Shown: positions 28,201-36,147 of the stretch, in pieces
How positions within the stretch are numbered: position 1 is the stretch's first letter
Layout: every line of letters begins with the position of its first letter
NCBI GenBank assembly: GCA_902791335.1
Contig: CADAVL010000001.1
Coordinates: 7,929 to 71,928 of the forward strand
Direction: 5' to 3'
DNA length: 64,000 bases
Source of the DNA: Oscillospiraceae bacterium
Lineage (GTDB): Bacteria > Bacillota > Clostridia > Oscillospirales > Acutalibacteraceae
The notes under the pieces: model-generated
Seen by the model: the letters and a program-made list of their open reading frames with translations, nothing else
Told to the model about the DNA's origin: nothing
Databases searched by the model: none
Program-made: the position numbers and the translations under genes

Positions 28201-28991
28201 CGCTGCTCCGCCCCCTTTTGAAGCTCATAGACCAGCACAGCAGAGGCCGCCGCGGCGTTCAAAGACTCCGCGCGTCCGATCATGGGGATCGTCACTTTGT
28301 GGTCTGATTTTTTTATAGCGTCCGCACTCAAACCCCCGGCTTCGTTTCCAATCAGTAAAAGGCTGCACGCTGAGGGCTTCGCCCGATAAATAGGCAAGGC
28401 GTCCTTTGTTACTACCGAGGCGAAAACCGTGGCGCCGCAGTCTTTGAATCGGTCGATCGCACCTATAAAATCCTCCGCTTTTATCATCGGCAGCCGCAGC
28501 AGTGCGCCCATGCCGGCTCTTAAAGCCTTGGGTGCAAAGGGATCGCAGCCTTTGGCGCTCACCAAAAGCCCGGCTGCGCCGAACGCCTCGGCTGAACGGG
28601 CAATTGCGCCGAGATTGGAGGGGTCCTGCGTATTTTCAAGGCCGATATAAAGCCCTTTCGGGTTTTGGGGGAATTCGGCCTGCGGCATTTTAAAGAGCGC
28701 GGCCACGCCCTGCGGCGAAACCGTGTCGCAAAGCTTTTCCATTACCGGCTCGCTCACCGTAAAGGCTCTTGTTTCGTCACATTCGAGCGCCGTCACAGCG
28801 TCGGGATGCTCCCAAATGAACTGCTCGGTCAAAAACACCGTTTGAGGGAAAATCCCCCACTGCACCGCGTCGAGCACCAGGCGCAGTCCTTCCGAAAAGA
28901 ACAGGCCGATCTCACGGCGATAACGTGCGGAATTTCTTAATTTCACGGCTTGTTTGATTTTTGGATTTTGTAAGCTGTCAATTCGTTCCAC
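28197..28991 (-). CDS. TrmH/SpoU family RNA 2'-O-methyltransferase
   Basis: The SPOUT knot motifs are all present: LENTQDPSNLGAIARSAEAF (motif 1), LLLIGNEAGGLS (motif 2) and IPMIGRAESLNAAAASAVL (motif 3). An N-terminal RNA-binding region starts IDSLQNPKIKQAVKLR. The protein is 264 residues and methylates a ribose in rRNA or tRNA. RlmB-type and TsnR-type targets are both possible; sequence alone does not decide. Its stop overlaps the dprA start. Confidence 0.88.
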   Translation of the reverse strand: MERIDSLQNPKIKQAVKLRNSARYRREIGLFFSEGLRLVLDAVQWGIFPQTVFLTEQFIWEHPDAVTALECDETRAFTVSEPVMEKLCDTVSPQGVAALFKMPQAEFPQNPKGLYIGLENTQDPSNLGAIARSAEAFGAAGLLVSAKGCDPFAPKALRAGMGALLRLPMIKAEDFIGAIDRFKDCGATVFASVVTKDALPIYRAKPSACSLLLIGNEAGGLSADAIKKSDHKVTIPMIGRAESLNAAAASAVLVYELQKGAEQR

Positions 28992-29221
28992 GCGCGTGTT
29001 TGCCTCCTTTTTGCGGTATTTTTTCGGGTGTTTCCAATAAAATGCACTACATATTATATAAGCATACGCTGAAAAAGTAAAGAAACAAAATGTTAAATTT
29101 CAAAATCTGCGGTTTCGGGATCATCGGATTTTTGATATTTTGCTTTTTGAAAAGAGCTTTTCACGTCTGCACCCGTGTTTTAAAAAGCGCTGTTTCTGAA
29201 AAGTGTCTGCTCGCGCATTTA

Positions 29222-29361
29222 CGCGCGCCGCGCAGCCTGTTTTACGGTGGCGAAAAACTTTTTCGCCGCCGTAAACAGGCTCGTTTCGGCCGGGGCCAAT
29301 GCGTTGGCCACCGGCCGAAAGCCAAAGGAGGGCTTCGGCCCTCCTTTGGCCGCGGCGCGCG
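29222..29361. repeat. Cloverleaf inverted repeat element
   Basis: An 11-bp outer stem (29222-29232 with 29351-29361, CGCGCGCCGCG) encloses three long hairpins with almost no linkers. These are 29234-29281 (about 23 bp with one bulge), 29284-29320, and 29321-29350 (13 bp closed by a TTCG loop). Nearly every base in 140 is paired, giving a four-way junction. Frames across it on either strand are shadows, not genes. It lies in a roughly 590-base spacer between the rRNA methylase gene and rplT; the rest of the spacer holds only the rplT terminator. Confidence 0.85.
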
Positions 29362-29544
29362 AACACCGTATCCGCACGAAAAAACGATCGCCGAAAATTT
29401 CTTTTTGTACCGACATAAACGACCGCTTTTTTTAAGACGGAACGATCCATTCCCGCACCGCACCGGCAATGAATTCCAGCCCCGGCGCAGCCGGTTTCTT
29501 CGCTAAAATGCCAAAACACGGAACCCGCGCCCAAATACAAAAAC

Positions 29545-29581
29545 AACGCCCGTACACGTGCGGGCGTTCTTTTTTGTTTTT
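29545..29581. terminator. Terminator of the infC-rpmI-rplT operon
   Basis: AACGCCCG and CGGGCGTT form a stem at 29545-29568, with T-rich sequence on both sides. It directly follows the rplT stop, so it should end the operon and may work in both directions. Confidence 0.8.
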
Positions 29582-29582
29582 A

Positions 29583-29936
29583 TTAAAGCGCGGCTTTGGC
29601 CTGCTCACAAAGAGAGGTGAAAGCTGCCGGATCGCTGATCGCGATTTCGGAAAGCATTTTTCTGTTGATCTCAACATTTGCTTTCTTCAGGCCGTTCATG
29701 AGGGTAGAATAGTTCATACCGTTCATTTTTGCGCCGGAAGAAATACGGGTGATCCACAGACGGCGGAAATCACGCTTTTTCTGTTTGCGGCCGATGTAGG
29801 CATAGTTGCCGGATTTCATAACCGCTTCTTTTGCGGTTTTAAACAGTCTGTGCTTTGCGCCAAAGTAACCCTTGGCAAGCTTTAAAGTCTTTTTTCTTCT
29901 TTTGCGAGTAGCCATCGCACCTTTGATACGTGCCAT
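29583..29936 (-). CDS. rplT: 50S ribosomal protein L20
   Basis: The 117-residue basic protein starts [20 protein letters not shown] and has [18 protein letters not shown], as L20 does. L20 is needed early in 50S assembly. In low-GC Gram-positives it also represses its own operon by binding the mRNA leader; the leader here lies at 30716-30890. It is the last gene of the operon. Confidence 0.97.
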   Translation of the reverse strand: MARIKGAMATRKRRKKTLKLAKGYFGAKHRLFKTAKEAVMKSGNYAYIGRKQKKRDFRRLWITRISSGAKMNGMNYSTLMNGLKKANVEINRKMLSEIAISDPAAFTSLCEQAKAAL

Positions 29937-29973
29937 TTCAAGTAACCTCCGTTAAGTAAATTTCAAGATTGGT

Positions 29974-30171
29974 TTATTTGTAAGGGATCATCAGCTTGAC
30001 GGCTGCTACATTGGTCTTGTCAGCAACCGAGGTCTTACGGAGATTTCTCTTACGCTTGGTGGTCTTTTTATTCAGAATGTGGGATTTGTAGGCGTGTGCG
30101 CGCTTTACTTTGCCGTTTGCGGTGAGTTTAAAACGCTTTTTTGCGCCGGAATGGGTCTTGATTTTGGGCAT
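29974..30171 (-). CDS. rpmI: 50S ribosomal protein L35
   Basis: The 65-residue protein [20 protein letters not shown] has the standard L35 start, and the middle [16 protein letters not shown] is likewise typical. It lies between infC and rplT with short spacers, each with its own ribosome site. It is a structural protein of the large subunit. Confidence 0.97.
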   Translation of the reverse strand: MPKIKTHSGAKKRFKLTANGKVKRAHAYKSHILNKKTTKRKRNLRKTSVADKTNVAAVKLMIPYK

Positions 30172-30196
30172 TTTAAATATCCTCCTTAAATTGAAA

Positions 30197-30715
30197 CTAT
30201 TTTACAGGGCGCGGTGCTAAGAACATCAACATGTTGCGTCCTTCCATTTTTGCAGGCTTTTCAACGATCGCAAACTCCTCACAGTATTTTGCAAAGCGTT
30301 GCATTGTATCATATCCGATCTCCGGGTGACCCATTTCACGTCCGCGGAAGCGAATGGAAACCTTGACCTTGTTGCCGCTTTTTAAAAAGCGAATGGCGTG
30401 GGAACCCTTGGTTTCAAAATCATGAACATCAATGGAAAGCCCCAGACGGATCTCTTTTAATTCCACGATTTTCTGGTTCTTTCTGGCGTCTTTTTCACGC
30501 TTGGCCTGCTCAAAACGGTACTTGCCGTAGTCCATAATTTTACAAACGGGCGGCTGTGCGCCGGGAGCAATTTTGACTAAGTCGAGATCACGGCTTTCGG
30601 CGGCGCTGAGCGCTTCTTTTAAAGGCAGAATGCCAAGCTGTTCGCCGTCCGCGGTGATAACGCGAACTTCTTTGTCTTTGATTTCTTCGTTTATGAACAA
30701 TTCTTTGCTGCTGAT
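30197..30715 (-). CDS. infC: Translation initiation factor IF-3 with a probable AUC start codon
   Basis: IF-3 binds the 30S subunit and checks the start codon and initiator tRNA. The body reads [14 protein letters not shown], with the linker [17 protein letters not shown] and a C-terminal domain ending in [12 protein letters not shown] at 30700 would leave the ribosome site GGAGGTGC about 20 bases away. An in-frame ATC at 30715 lies 8 bases after GGAGGT and gives the normal N-terminus [13 protein letters not shown]-3 genes are known to use rare start codons (AUU in E. coli) for self-control, so I prefer AUC. The protein is then 172 residues. Confidence 0.95.
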   Translation of the reverse strand: MSSKELFINEEIKDKEVRVITADGEQLGILPLKEALSAAESRDLDLVKIAPGAQPPVCKIMDYGKYRFEQAKREKDARKNQKIVELKEIRLGLSIDVHDFETKGSHAIRFLKSGNKVKVSIRFRGREMGHPEIGYDTMQRFAKYCEEFAIVEKPAKMEGRNMLMFLAPRPVK

Positions 30716-30890
30716 GGTTAAGCACCTCCAATAAAAATATACAAAACACGGACAGAGAACCCAAAGATCTCCGTCCGTGCAATAAACTGTTCCAACCGAG
30801 GCTTTGAAACAAAACCCCTTTTAAAACCGGAATATTGACCTTTTCGGGAAACCCTGAAGGTGAGAACGGGGATCGCTCTGCTTTGTTTTA
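30716..30890 (-). ncRNA. infC operon leader RNA with attenuator (L20-leader type)
   Basis: The transcript from the promoter at 30898-30926 carries about 175 untranslated bases. A 12-bp hairpin at 30747-30779 (CACGGAC-rich stem) is followed by a T-rich run, so it looks like a terminator just before the infC ribosome site. Upstream bases (about 30830-30885) can form alternative pairings. Such leaders are known to respond to L20 in Bacillus. I infer the ligand from operon content; the family match needs a covariance search. Confidence 0.7.
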
Positions 30891-30897
30891 CCAATTG

Positions 30898-30926
30898 ATT
30901 ATACAGCACCGCGCATTATTTGTCAA
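30898..30926 (-). promoter_or_regulatory. Sigma-A promoter of infC-rpmI-rplT
   Basis: On the minus strand TTGACA (30926-30921) and TATAAT (30903-30898) are perfect and 17 bases apart. The position predicts a start near 30890. Confidence 0.92.
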
Positions 30927-30960
30927 GTGCCATTTTCTTGTTTTTTGAAATTCTTCAAAA

Positions 30961-31932
30961 TCAACTGTTTTGTGCAATATATTCCTCCATGGAAAGACCG
31001 CTTGCGGCGATTTTCTTTGCGTTTTCCACGCCGACAAATCGATAATGCCACGGCTCGTAAATGACGCCGGTATAGCTCTGCTTGGATTTGGCATAGCGCA
31101 TGATAAAGCCGTATTCCGTGCAGTGCTTTTGAAGCCAGCGGAACTCCTTGGTGTTTTTAAAGGATTCCTCCACCGAGTTAAAGTCCACGGCAAGGCCGAT
31201 GTTGTGCTCACTGGTGCCGGGGCGCGCCACGACTGTTGCGGCCTCCTCTTTGGCCTCCTTGTCGCTCATGTTCGGATTGGAAGCTTTCACGCTGGCCACC
31301 TGATTATCGTAAAGCATTTTTTGATAATCGTAGGTTCTGTAGGTGGAGATCGCGTAAAGGTTTGCGCCGTCCTTGCTGGCGGCCTTGCACATATTGTTTA
31401 AGTATTTCACCGCGCGGGAATCGAAATATTTGCCGTCGCCGTATCTGGAATCCATTAAGGTAACGTCTATACTGTAGTTTTTATTCAGCGTGTTCCAGGG
31501 ATTGATCAGGGTCATCTCCCAGTTGCTGCCGCTGTTGTTTTTGCGGCCGGTAGACTGAATACCCGTGGGATTATAGAGCTTTGAGATCGGCACAAGATTG
31601 CTGTTTTTCTTCTTTGAAGAAGTACTTTTTGAGGACGTTGTGCTCACATCCTTTTTGGGTGTAGTTGCCGCGCTTTGCGGCTCTGAAGAACTGACGGTAT
31701 CGGCTTTGGAAGCAACCGACGACGCAGCAGAAGATACTGCGGCCGAGGACGCATTGGAAGAGGTGCTGTCCGAAGAAGTGTCGTACGAGGTAACAAGTCC
31801 TAAATCGTTGCCACTCTCCTCCAGCATTTTATCCACAGCCTTTGAAATAGACGAGGTGTTGCTCTTGCTGCCACAGCCGCAAAATGCCGCAGTCATAGCT
31901 ACTGCGAGCAAGAAAGCAAATGCTCTTTTCAT
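30961..31932 (-). CDS. Lipoprotein D-alanyl-D-alanine carboxypeptidase, VanY/M15 family
   Basis: This enzyme should remove the terminal D-Ala of peptidoglycan side chains outside the cell. A lipoprotein signal (MKRAFAFLLAVAMTAAFCG before the lipid Cys) is followed by a long Ser/Thr/Ala-rich linker (about 25-110). The M15 domain holds the zinc ligands in TSEHNIGLAVDFN and EPWHYRFVG. The length of 323 residues includes the linker. It has no vancomycin-resistance genes around it, so a housekeeping wall role is likely. Confidence 0.9.
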   Translation of the reverse strand: MKRAFAFLLAVAMTAAFCGCGSKSNTSSISKAVDKMLEESGNDLGLVTSYDTSSDSTSSNASSAAVSSAASSVASKADTVSSSEPQSAATTPKKDVSTTSSKSTSSKKKNSNLVPISKLYNPTGIQSTGRKNNSGSNWEMTLINPWNTLNKNYSIDVTLMDSRYGDGKYFDSRAVKYLNNMCKAASKDGANLYAISTYRTYDYQKMLYDNQVASVKASNPNMSDKEAKEEAATVVARPGTSEHNIGLAVDFNSVEESFKNTKEFRWLQKHCTEYGFIMRYAKSKQSYTGVIYEPWHYRFVGVENAKKIAASGLSMEEYIAQNS

Positions 31933-32061
31933 AATATATCACTCTTTCTAATGAAAATATGACTGAATTTTGCGAAGCCTTCAAATGAATACCGCTCCGC
32001 GCGCCTCCCCTTTGAAAGCCCTGAAGCGGCGCTTGAGCGCTTTATAAAAGTCCCACAAAAG

Positions 32062-32113
32062 CAAACCGCACTTTTTTCTATCCGTTACATTGTAACACAA
32101 AAAGCGCGGTTTT
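32062..32113. terminator. Long hairpin between serA and the carboxypeptidase gene
   Basis: GCAAACCGC and GCGGTTTT pair around an inner GTTACATTGTAAC palindrome, with A/T-rich runs in both arms. It lies in the 324-base spacer downstream of serA and before the carboxypeptidase gene. It may end the serCA transcript. A weaker GAT-CCG/CGG-ATC stem at about 32150-32172 is also present. I see nothing else in this spacer. Confidence 0.5.
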
Positions 32114-32256
32114 AAAATACCTAAATAAAAAATTTAAGAATTTTTAATTTTGATGCCGAAAAGCGACGGTATCTTTCGTCCGGTAACGCTGCAGGATTCT
32201 CTTGCGACCGGTCAGCCGTAATCCCACGAAAAACATCGGCGTTTTGTTGGCGCAGC

Positions 32257-33420
32257 TCAGATCACGCGGACGCGGATGACGCCGTCGATTGCCTTGATCG
32301 CGTCGGCCACGGCGTTCGGATCCTCGGTGCGAATATCCAGCATGGTATACGCGTAATCCTTTTTGGATTTATTCAGCATATTTTCAATATTCAGCTGATA
32401 TTCCGTGGTAACGGCGGTAATGCTGTTGAGCATATTGGGAATATTACGGTGAATGACGCAAATTCTTGCGCCGCCGGAGCGCGGCATGACCACGTTCGGC
32501 AGGTTGACAGAATTGGTGATATTGCCGTTTTCAATGTAGTCGATCAGCTCGTCGGCCGCCATCGTTGCACAGTTTTCTTCCGATTCCGGCGTGGACGCAC
32601 CGAGATGCGGAATGGCGATGACGCCGTTGGCACCGATCAGGCTGTCGCTCGGGAAGTCGGTCACATAAGAAGAGACCTTGCCGCTGTCCAGTGCCGCCAG
32701 AATATCCTTGTCGTTCACAAGACCCCCGCGCGAGAAGTTGAGAATGCGGACGCCGTCCTTCATGCGGGCAATGGCGTCAGCCGTAAGATAACCACGGGTC
32801 TCGTCGGTCAGCGGCACGTGAATGGTGATATAATCGCAGTTTTCATAAATTTCGTTAATGTCGGTGGCGTGAATGGCGTGCTGCGTCAGATTCCAGGCAG
32901 AATTTACCGAAAGATACGGGTCGAAGCCGTACACCTTCATGCCGAGGTGATTGGCAACATTGGCCACCATGCCGCCGATGGCTCCGAGGCCGATGATACC
33001 GAGCGACTTGCCGCGAATCTCAGGGCCTGCGAAAGCGCTTTTGCCCTTTTCCACCAGCTTCGCTACCTCGTCGCCCTGACCCTTTAAGGTTTTTGCCCAT
33101 TCAATGGCCGGAACAATGCGGCGCGAGCTTAAAAGTAGGCCTGCAATGACCAGCTCTTTTACGGCATTGGCGTTCGCACCGGGCGTATTGAACACCACAA
33201 TGCCGTTTTCGGAACAACGGTCAATGGGAATGTTGTTCGTGCCGGCTCCGGCGCGCGCGATTGCCTTTAAATTCTCCGGGAATTCAACCTCGTGAAGCAC
33301 CGCCGAGCGCACAATCGCACCGTCGGCATTTTCCACGTCGTCACCGCAGATATACTTTTTCTCATCGAACCGATTCAGTCCGGTTTTGGAAATTTTGTTG
33401 TAGGTTTTAATATTGTACAT
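32257..33420 (-). CDS. serA: 3-phosphoglycerate dehydrogenase
   Basis: SerA oxidises 3-phosphoglycerate in the first step of serine synthesis. The NAD-binding motif GIIGLGAIGGMVAN is near residue 135, FSRGGLVNDKDIL and the HLGAST segment with the catalytic His follow. A C-terminal ACT domain (from about 315) probably senses serine. I start it at MYNIKTYNKIS (33420), where AAAGGGAGAAAAACC precedes the ATG, giving 387 residues. It follows serC by 60 bases in the same direction; serB is not in this window. Confidence 0.94.
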   Translation of the reverse strand: MYNIKTYNKISKTGLNRFDEKKYICGDDVENADGAIVRSAVLHEVEFPENLKAIARAGAGTNNIPIDRCSENGIVVFNTPGANANAVKELVIAGLLLSSRRIVPAIEWAKTLKGQGDEVAKLVEKGKSAFAGPEIRGKSLGIIGLGAIGGMVANVANHLGMKVYGFDPYLSVNSAWNLTQHAIHATDINEIYENCDYITIHVPLTDETRGYLTADAIARMKDGVRILNFSRGGLVNDKDILAALDSGKVSSYVTDFPSDSLIGANGVIAIPHLGASTPESEENCATMAADELIDYIENGNITNSVNLPNVVMPRSGGARICVIHRNIPNMLNSITAVTTEYQLNIENMLNKSKKDYAYTMLDIRTEDPNAVADAIKAIDGVIRVRVI

Positions 33421-33480
33421 GGTTTTTCTCCCTTTTTTGGTTGATGAATGCACGAAAAGATATTGAAATGCTCCGGGTTT

Positions 33481-34566
33481 TCAGGCGTTTTCCTTTTCAA
33501 ATTTTTCCATAAACTGCACGAGCTTTTCCACGCCCTCAATCGGCATCGCATTGTAAATAGACGCGCGCATACCGCCGACAGTGCGGTGGCCTTTCAGGTT
33601 TACAAAGCCTGCGGCCTTGGAAGCGGCAACAAATTTTGCGTCCATTTCCTTGTCGCCCGTGACAAACGGCACATTCATTAAAGAACGGTCCTCCGGAACG
33701 ACCGTGCCGCGGAACAGCTTGCTGTGGTCAAGATAATCATACAAAATGGCGGCTTTCTTTTCGTTGTGCGCCTTCATGTGTTCAAGATCGCCGAAGGTGT
33801 CCTTGACCCACTGGAGTACAAGCCCTGCCACATAGATCGCATAGCACGGCGGCGTGTTGAACATCGAGCCGTTTTCAGCGTGGGTACTGTAGTTGAACAT
33901 CGTGGGCGTAATGTCCATTGCGTGACCGATGAGATCCTCACGGACAATGGCAATGGTAAGGCCGGCCGGTGCAAGGTTTTTCTGCGCGCCGGCATAAAGA
34001 ATACCGAACTTTGTAACGTCGATCGGCTCGGAAAGGATGCAGCTGGAAATATCGGCAACCAGCGGTACGTTGCCGGTGTCCGGCAGAGTGTGATATTTTG
34101 TGCCGTAAATGGTGTTGTTCATGCAGATGTGGAAATAATCGGCGTCCTTTGTGAAATCCTTCGGATCAAGCTTTGGAATATAAGAAAAGGTTTTATCCTC
34201 CGAGGACGCTACAATATGCGCGTTGCCGTAACGTGCGGCCTCCTTATAAGCCTTTTTTGCCCACTGGCCGGTAATGACAAAATCAGCCTTTGCCTTTTCG
34301 GAATAAAGATTCATGGGCACCATGGCAAACTGCGAAGACGCGCCGCCCTGCAAAAACAGTACCTTATAGTTTTCGGGAATGTTCATCAGCTCGCGCATTA
34401 ATGCCTCAGTCTGATCGAAAATTGCCTGATATTCCGCACTGCGGTGGGACATCTCCATGACCGACTGGCCGCTGGTGCCATACTCCAACATTTCTTTTGC
34501 ACAGCGCTCCAATACCGGAACCGGTAATGTGGAAGGACCTGCACTGAAATTATAAACTCTTGCCAT
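33481..34566 (-). CDS. serC: Phosphoserine aminotransferase
   Basis: SerC transaminates 3-phosphohydroxypyruvate to phosphoserine with PLP. The start MARVYNFSAGPSTLPVPVLE is the family signature, with FLQGGASSQFAMVPMNL and the PLP lysine in YAGAQKNLAPAG. AACGGAGGTAATTTAAAA precedes the ATG at 34566; the frame open to 34656 is leader. The 361-residue length is normal. It is transcribed first, then serA, from the promoter at 34793-34821. Confidence 0.96.
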   Translation of the reverse strand: MARVYNFSAGPSTLPVPVLERCAKEMLEYGTSGQSVMEMSHRSAEYQAIFDQTEALMRELMNIPENYKVLFLQGGASSQFAMVPMNLYSEKAKADFVITGQWAKKAYKEAARYGNAHIVASSEDKTFSYIPKLDPKDFTKDADYFHICMNNTIYGTKYHTLPDTGNVPLVADISSCILSEPIDVTKFGILYAGAQKNLAPAGLTIAIVREDLIGHAMDITPTMFNYSTHAENGSMFNTPPCYAIYVAGLVLQWVKDTFGDLEHMKAHNEKKAAILYDYLDHSKLFRGTVVPEDRSLMNVPFVTGDKEMDAKFVAASKAAGFVNLKGHRTVGGMRASIYNAMPIEGVEKLVQFMEKFEKENA

Positions 34567-34786
34567 TTTTAAATTACCTCCGTTAAAAAACAATGATCCA
34601 TAAATATTTTTTGTTCGGCGTGTTTTTGCCGATCGTTGCGCTGAAAAGCGGTTCACCGGCTAAGTGACCCCCGTATATGTGCGGTGTTTTTGTCCTTGCG
34701 GTATTCCTGCTTTTGAGTCAGGCTGCTTTGTGTGAACGCGCACAGCTTTCAGCACCTGCCGACTTTAGAGCCGTTTTCTTGAACTG
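34567..34786 (-). promoter_or_regulatory. Structured 5' leader of serC-serA, class not recognised
   Basis: About 220 bases separate the predicted transcription start from serC. The leader can form a GTCGGCAGG...CCTGAC stem near 34690-34760 and a GGTCAC...GGTGAACC stem near 34645-34670. A short CGGC/GCCG hairpin followed by A-rich sequence lies near 34612-34627. I looked for the T-box core (AGGGTGG-ACCGCG) and did not find it. Some control of serine synthesis is likely but the mechanism is open. Confidence 0.45.
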
Positions 34787-34792
34787 AATGCT

Positions 34793-34821
34793 ATTATATA
34801 CGGCCTTTCCTCTTCCGTCAA
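34793..34821 (-). promoter_or_regulatory. Sigma-A promoter of serC-serA
   Basis: On the minus strand TTGACG (34821-34816) and TATAAT (34798-34793) are 17 bases apart. The 545 bases beyond it (34822-35366) are A/T-rich and hold no gene I can support. Confidence 0.8.
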
Positions 34822-35366
34822 TAGGATTGTTAAAAACTTAAATAACTTTTTCCGGATTATTTTCAACTCGTTTATTTTATTGTTATTTTTTTAACAATAT
34901 AAAGCACAAAATACCCCTAGCCCTTGCTTTCATCCTATTCATGTCTGCGCGTCTTGTTTCTTCCATTCGATGTTTGCAATTTAAACCGTCAGCCGTTGTA
35001 TTTCCGGGGATAAAAACGCGAAATATCACTTATACTATAAAATAAAGCGCTGAAATACCCAAAGAAAAAGCAGACGCTTAAAACTACTTTTCTTTTCGCA
35101 TTGCTTTTGTTCGTGCAAAATATATTTTCTACACTTTAACAAGTAAACCGGCCGCTTTCGCCTTGCACTCAAAAACGCAGGAAGTGAATACGGACGCACC
35201 ATTTTCGCGATCTGTTTGTTTCTTTAGGCTGTCGAGCATCCGAAAAAAGCACTGCGAAAAAATTGCAAAACGTCAATTTTTTCGTTTCTGAACAGTTTTT
35301 TGGAAAAAATTCGCATAATCTTAACAGTATATTCACAATCCTGCAACATTTTTTCGCATTTCATGC

Positions 35367-35395
35367 TTGAAATCTTCTAAAACATCTTGTATAAT
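35367..35395 (+). promoter_or_regulatory. Orphan sigma-A promoter pointing at the tRNA-Thr terminator
   Basis: TTGAAA (35367-35372) and TATAAT (35390-35395) are 17 bases apart on the plus strand. No coding region follows until the XRE regulator at 35628. Confidence 0.65.
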
Positions 35396-35401
35396 ATATA
35401 A

Positions 35402-35477
35402 AAGGCTTGAATCAAGTGCGCTTTGTGGAAACAAAAAGACAAGCCACCAAATTTTCAACCAGTGACTTGCCTTTTTA
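35402..35477 (+). ncRNA. Candidate small RNA of about 75 bases
   Basis: A transcript from the promoter at 35367-35395 would start near 35402 and meet the GACAAGCCAC/GTGACTTGCC hairpin and a CTTTTT run ending at about 35477. That makes a compact transcription unit with its own promoter and terminator. The same hairpin read from the other strand ends the tRNA-Thr gene. It could instead be the first part of a leader for the XRE gene. Confidence 0.4.
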
Positions 35478-35480
35478 TGC

Positions 35481-35556
35481 TGGAGCTGAAGATGGGACTT
35501 GAACCCACGACCTGCTGATTACGAATCAGCTGCTCTACCAACTGAGCCACTTCAGC
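35481..35556 (-). tRNA. tRNA-Thr(CGT)
   Basis: A complete cloverleaf reads on the minus strand: acceptor GCTGAAG/CTTCAGC, D arm GCTCAGTTGGTAGAGC, anticodon arm with CGT in the loop TTCGTAA, T arm GTGGGTTCAAGTCCCAT. The CCA end is encoded (35483-35481). It reads ACG threonine codons. A bidirectional hairpin at about 35437-35475 terminates it. Confidence 0.96.
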
Positions 35557-35570
35557 GCACCGCAAATATG

Positions 35571-35599
35571 AGTATACCAAGATTTTGCATTCAAGTCAA
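35571..35599 (-). promoter_or_regulatory. Promoter of tRNA-Thr
   Basis: On the minus strand TTGACT (35599-35594) and TATACT (35576-35571) are 17 bases apart, ending about 14 bases before the tRNA. Confidence 0.75.
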
Positions 35600-35627
35600 G
35601 TATTTTTTTGAAAAAGGGTGATCGTTT

Positions 35628-36014
35628 ATGAAAGACGACAAAAAAACAATTCTTGCCGAAAATTTGATCCGTTTTCGCAAGCAGATGGGTATTACGCAGG
35701 CAGCGATTGCAAGTTCCGTTGGCATTGAGCGCTCCCGTTATGCTCATTACGAAAAGGACACCACGCCGACTGCAAACATTCTTCGCAAGCTGGCCGCCGT
35801 TCTGAATGTCACACTGGACGAGCTGATGTATTCTCCCGAGCAGCTCCAGCGTTTCAACGAACTGGACGAGCCCGACGAGATGGACAGTTTCTTCTTTAAC
35901 GAGCTTCGCAAGGACGAGAAAGAGCTTGTGATGAAGCTCCGCCTTTTGGATCCCACCAGCAAGGCCTCCATTCGCAAAGCTGTTGACGAAAAGCTTTCCA
36001 AGTCTGAAATGTAA
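35628..36014 (+). CDS. XRE-family helix-turn-helix regulator
   Basis: An N-terminal HTH_3 domain (about residues 8-64) has the pattern MGITQAAIASSVGIERSRYAH and a conserved ANILRKLAAVLNVTLDEL. The remaining 60 residues are charged and helical and probably mediate dimer contacts. It is a DNA-binding repressor or activator of unknown targets. AAAAAGGGTGATCGTTT precedes the ATG. It is the first plus-strand gene after a long minus-strand run and stands alone, with its own terminator. Confidence 0.88.
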   Translation: MKDDKKTILAENLIRFRKQMGITQAAIASSVGIERSRYAHYEKDTTPTANILRKLAAVLNVTLDELMYSPEQLQRFNELDEPDEMDSFFFNELRKDEKELVMKLRLLDPTSKASIRKAVDEKLSKSEM

Positions 36015-36087
36015 TTTGTGGCACATTTCATCGCAGTCGAAATTTAAAAAGATTTCGGCCGGTTCTTAAAATTTAATTGTTCGTCTA

Positions 36088-36128
36088 AGCAGAAGCTATC
36101 GTTTTTTGTCGTAGCTTCTGCTTTTTTG
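36088..36128 (+). terminator. Terminator after the XRE gene
   Basis: AGCAGAAGCTA and TAGCTTCTGCT form an 11-bp stem followed by TTTTTTG on the plus strand, 70 bases past the XRE stop codon. Confidence 0.85.
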
Positions 36129-36147
36129 TTTTTTCAGTCGGTTCTTT

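Noticed and set aside
29121-29546. Long overlapping frames on both strands across 29.1-29.5 kb
   Set aside because: They are created by the G/C-rich cloverleaf repeat; the peptides are Arg/Ala-rich and mirror each other, with no family resemblance.
34567-34786. T-box leader for serC
   Set aside because: The conserved T-box sequence and a clear specifier loop are not present in the leader, so I leave it unclassified.
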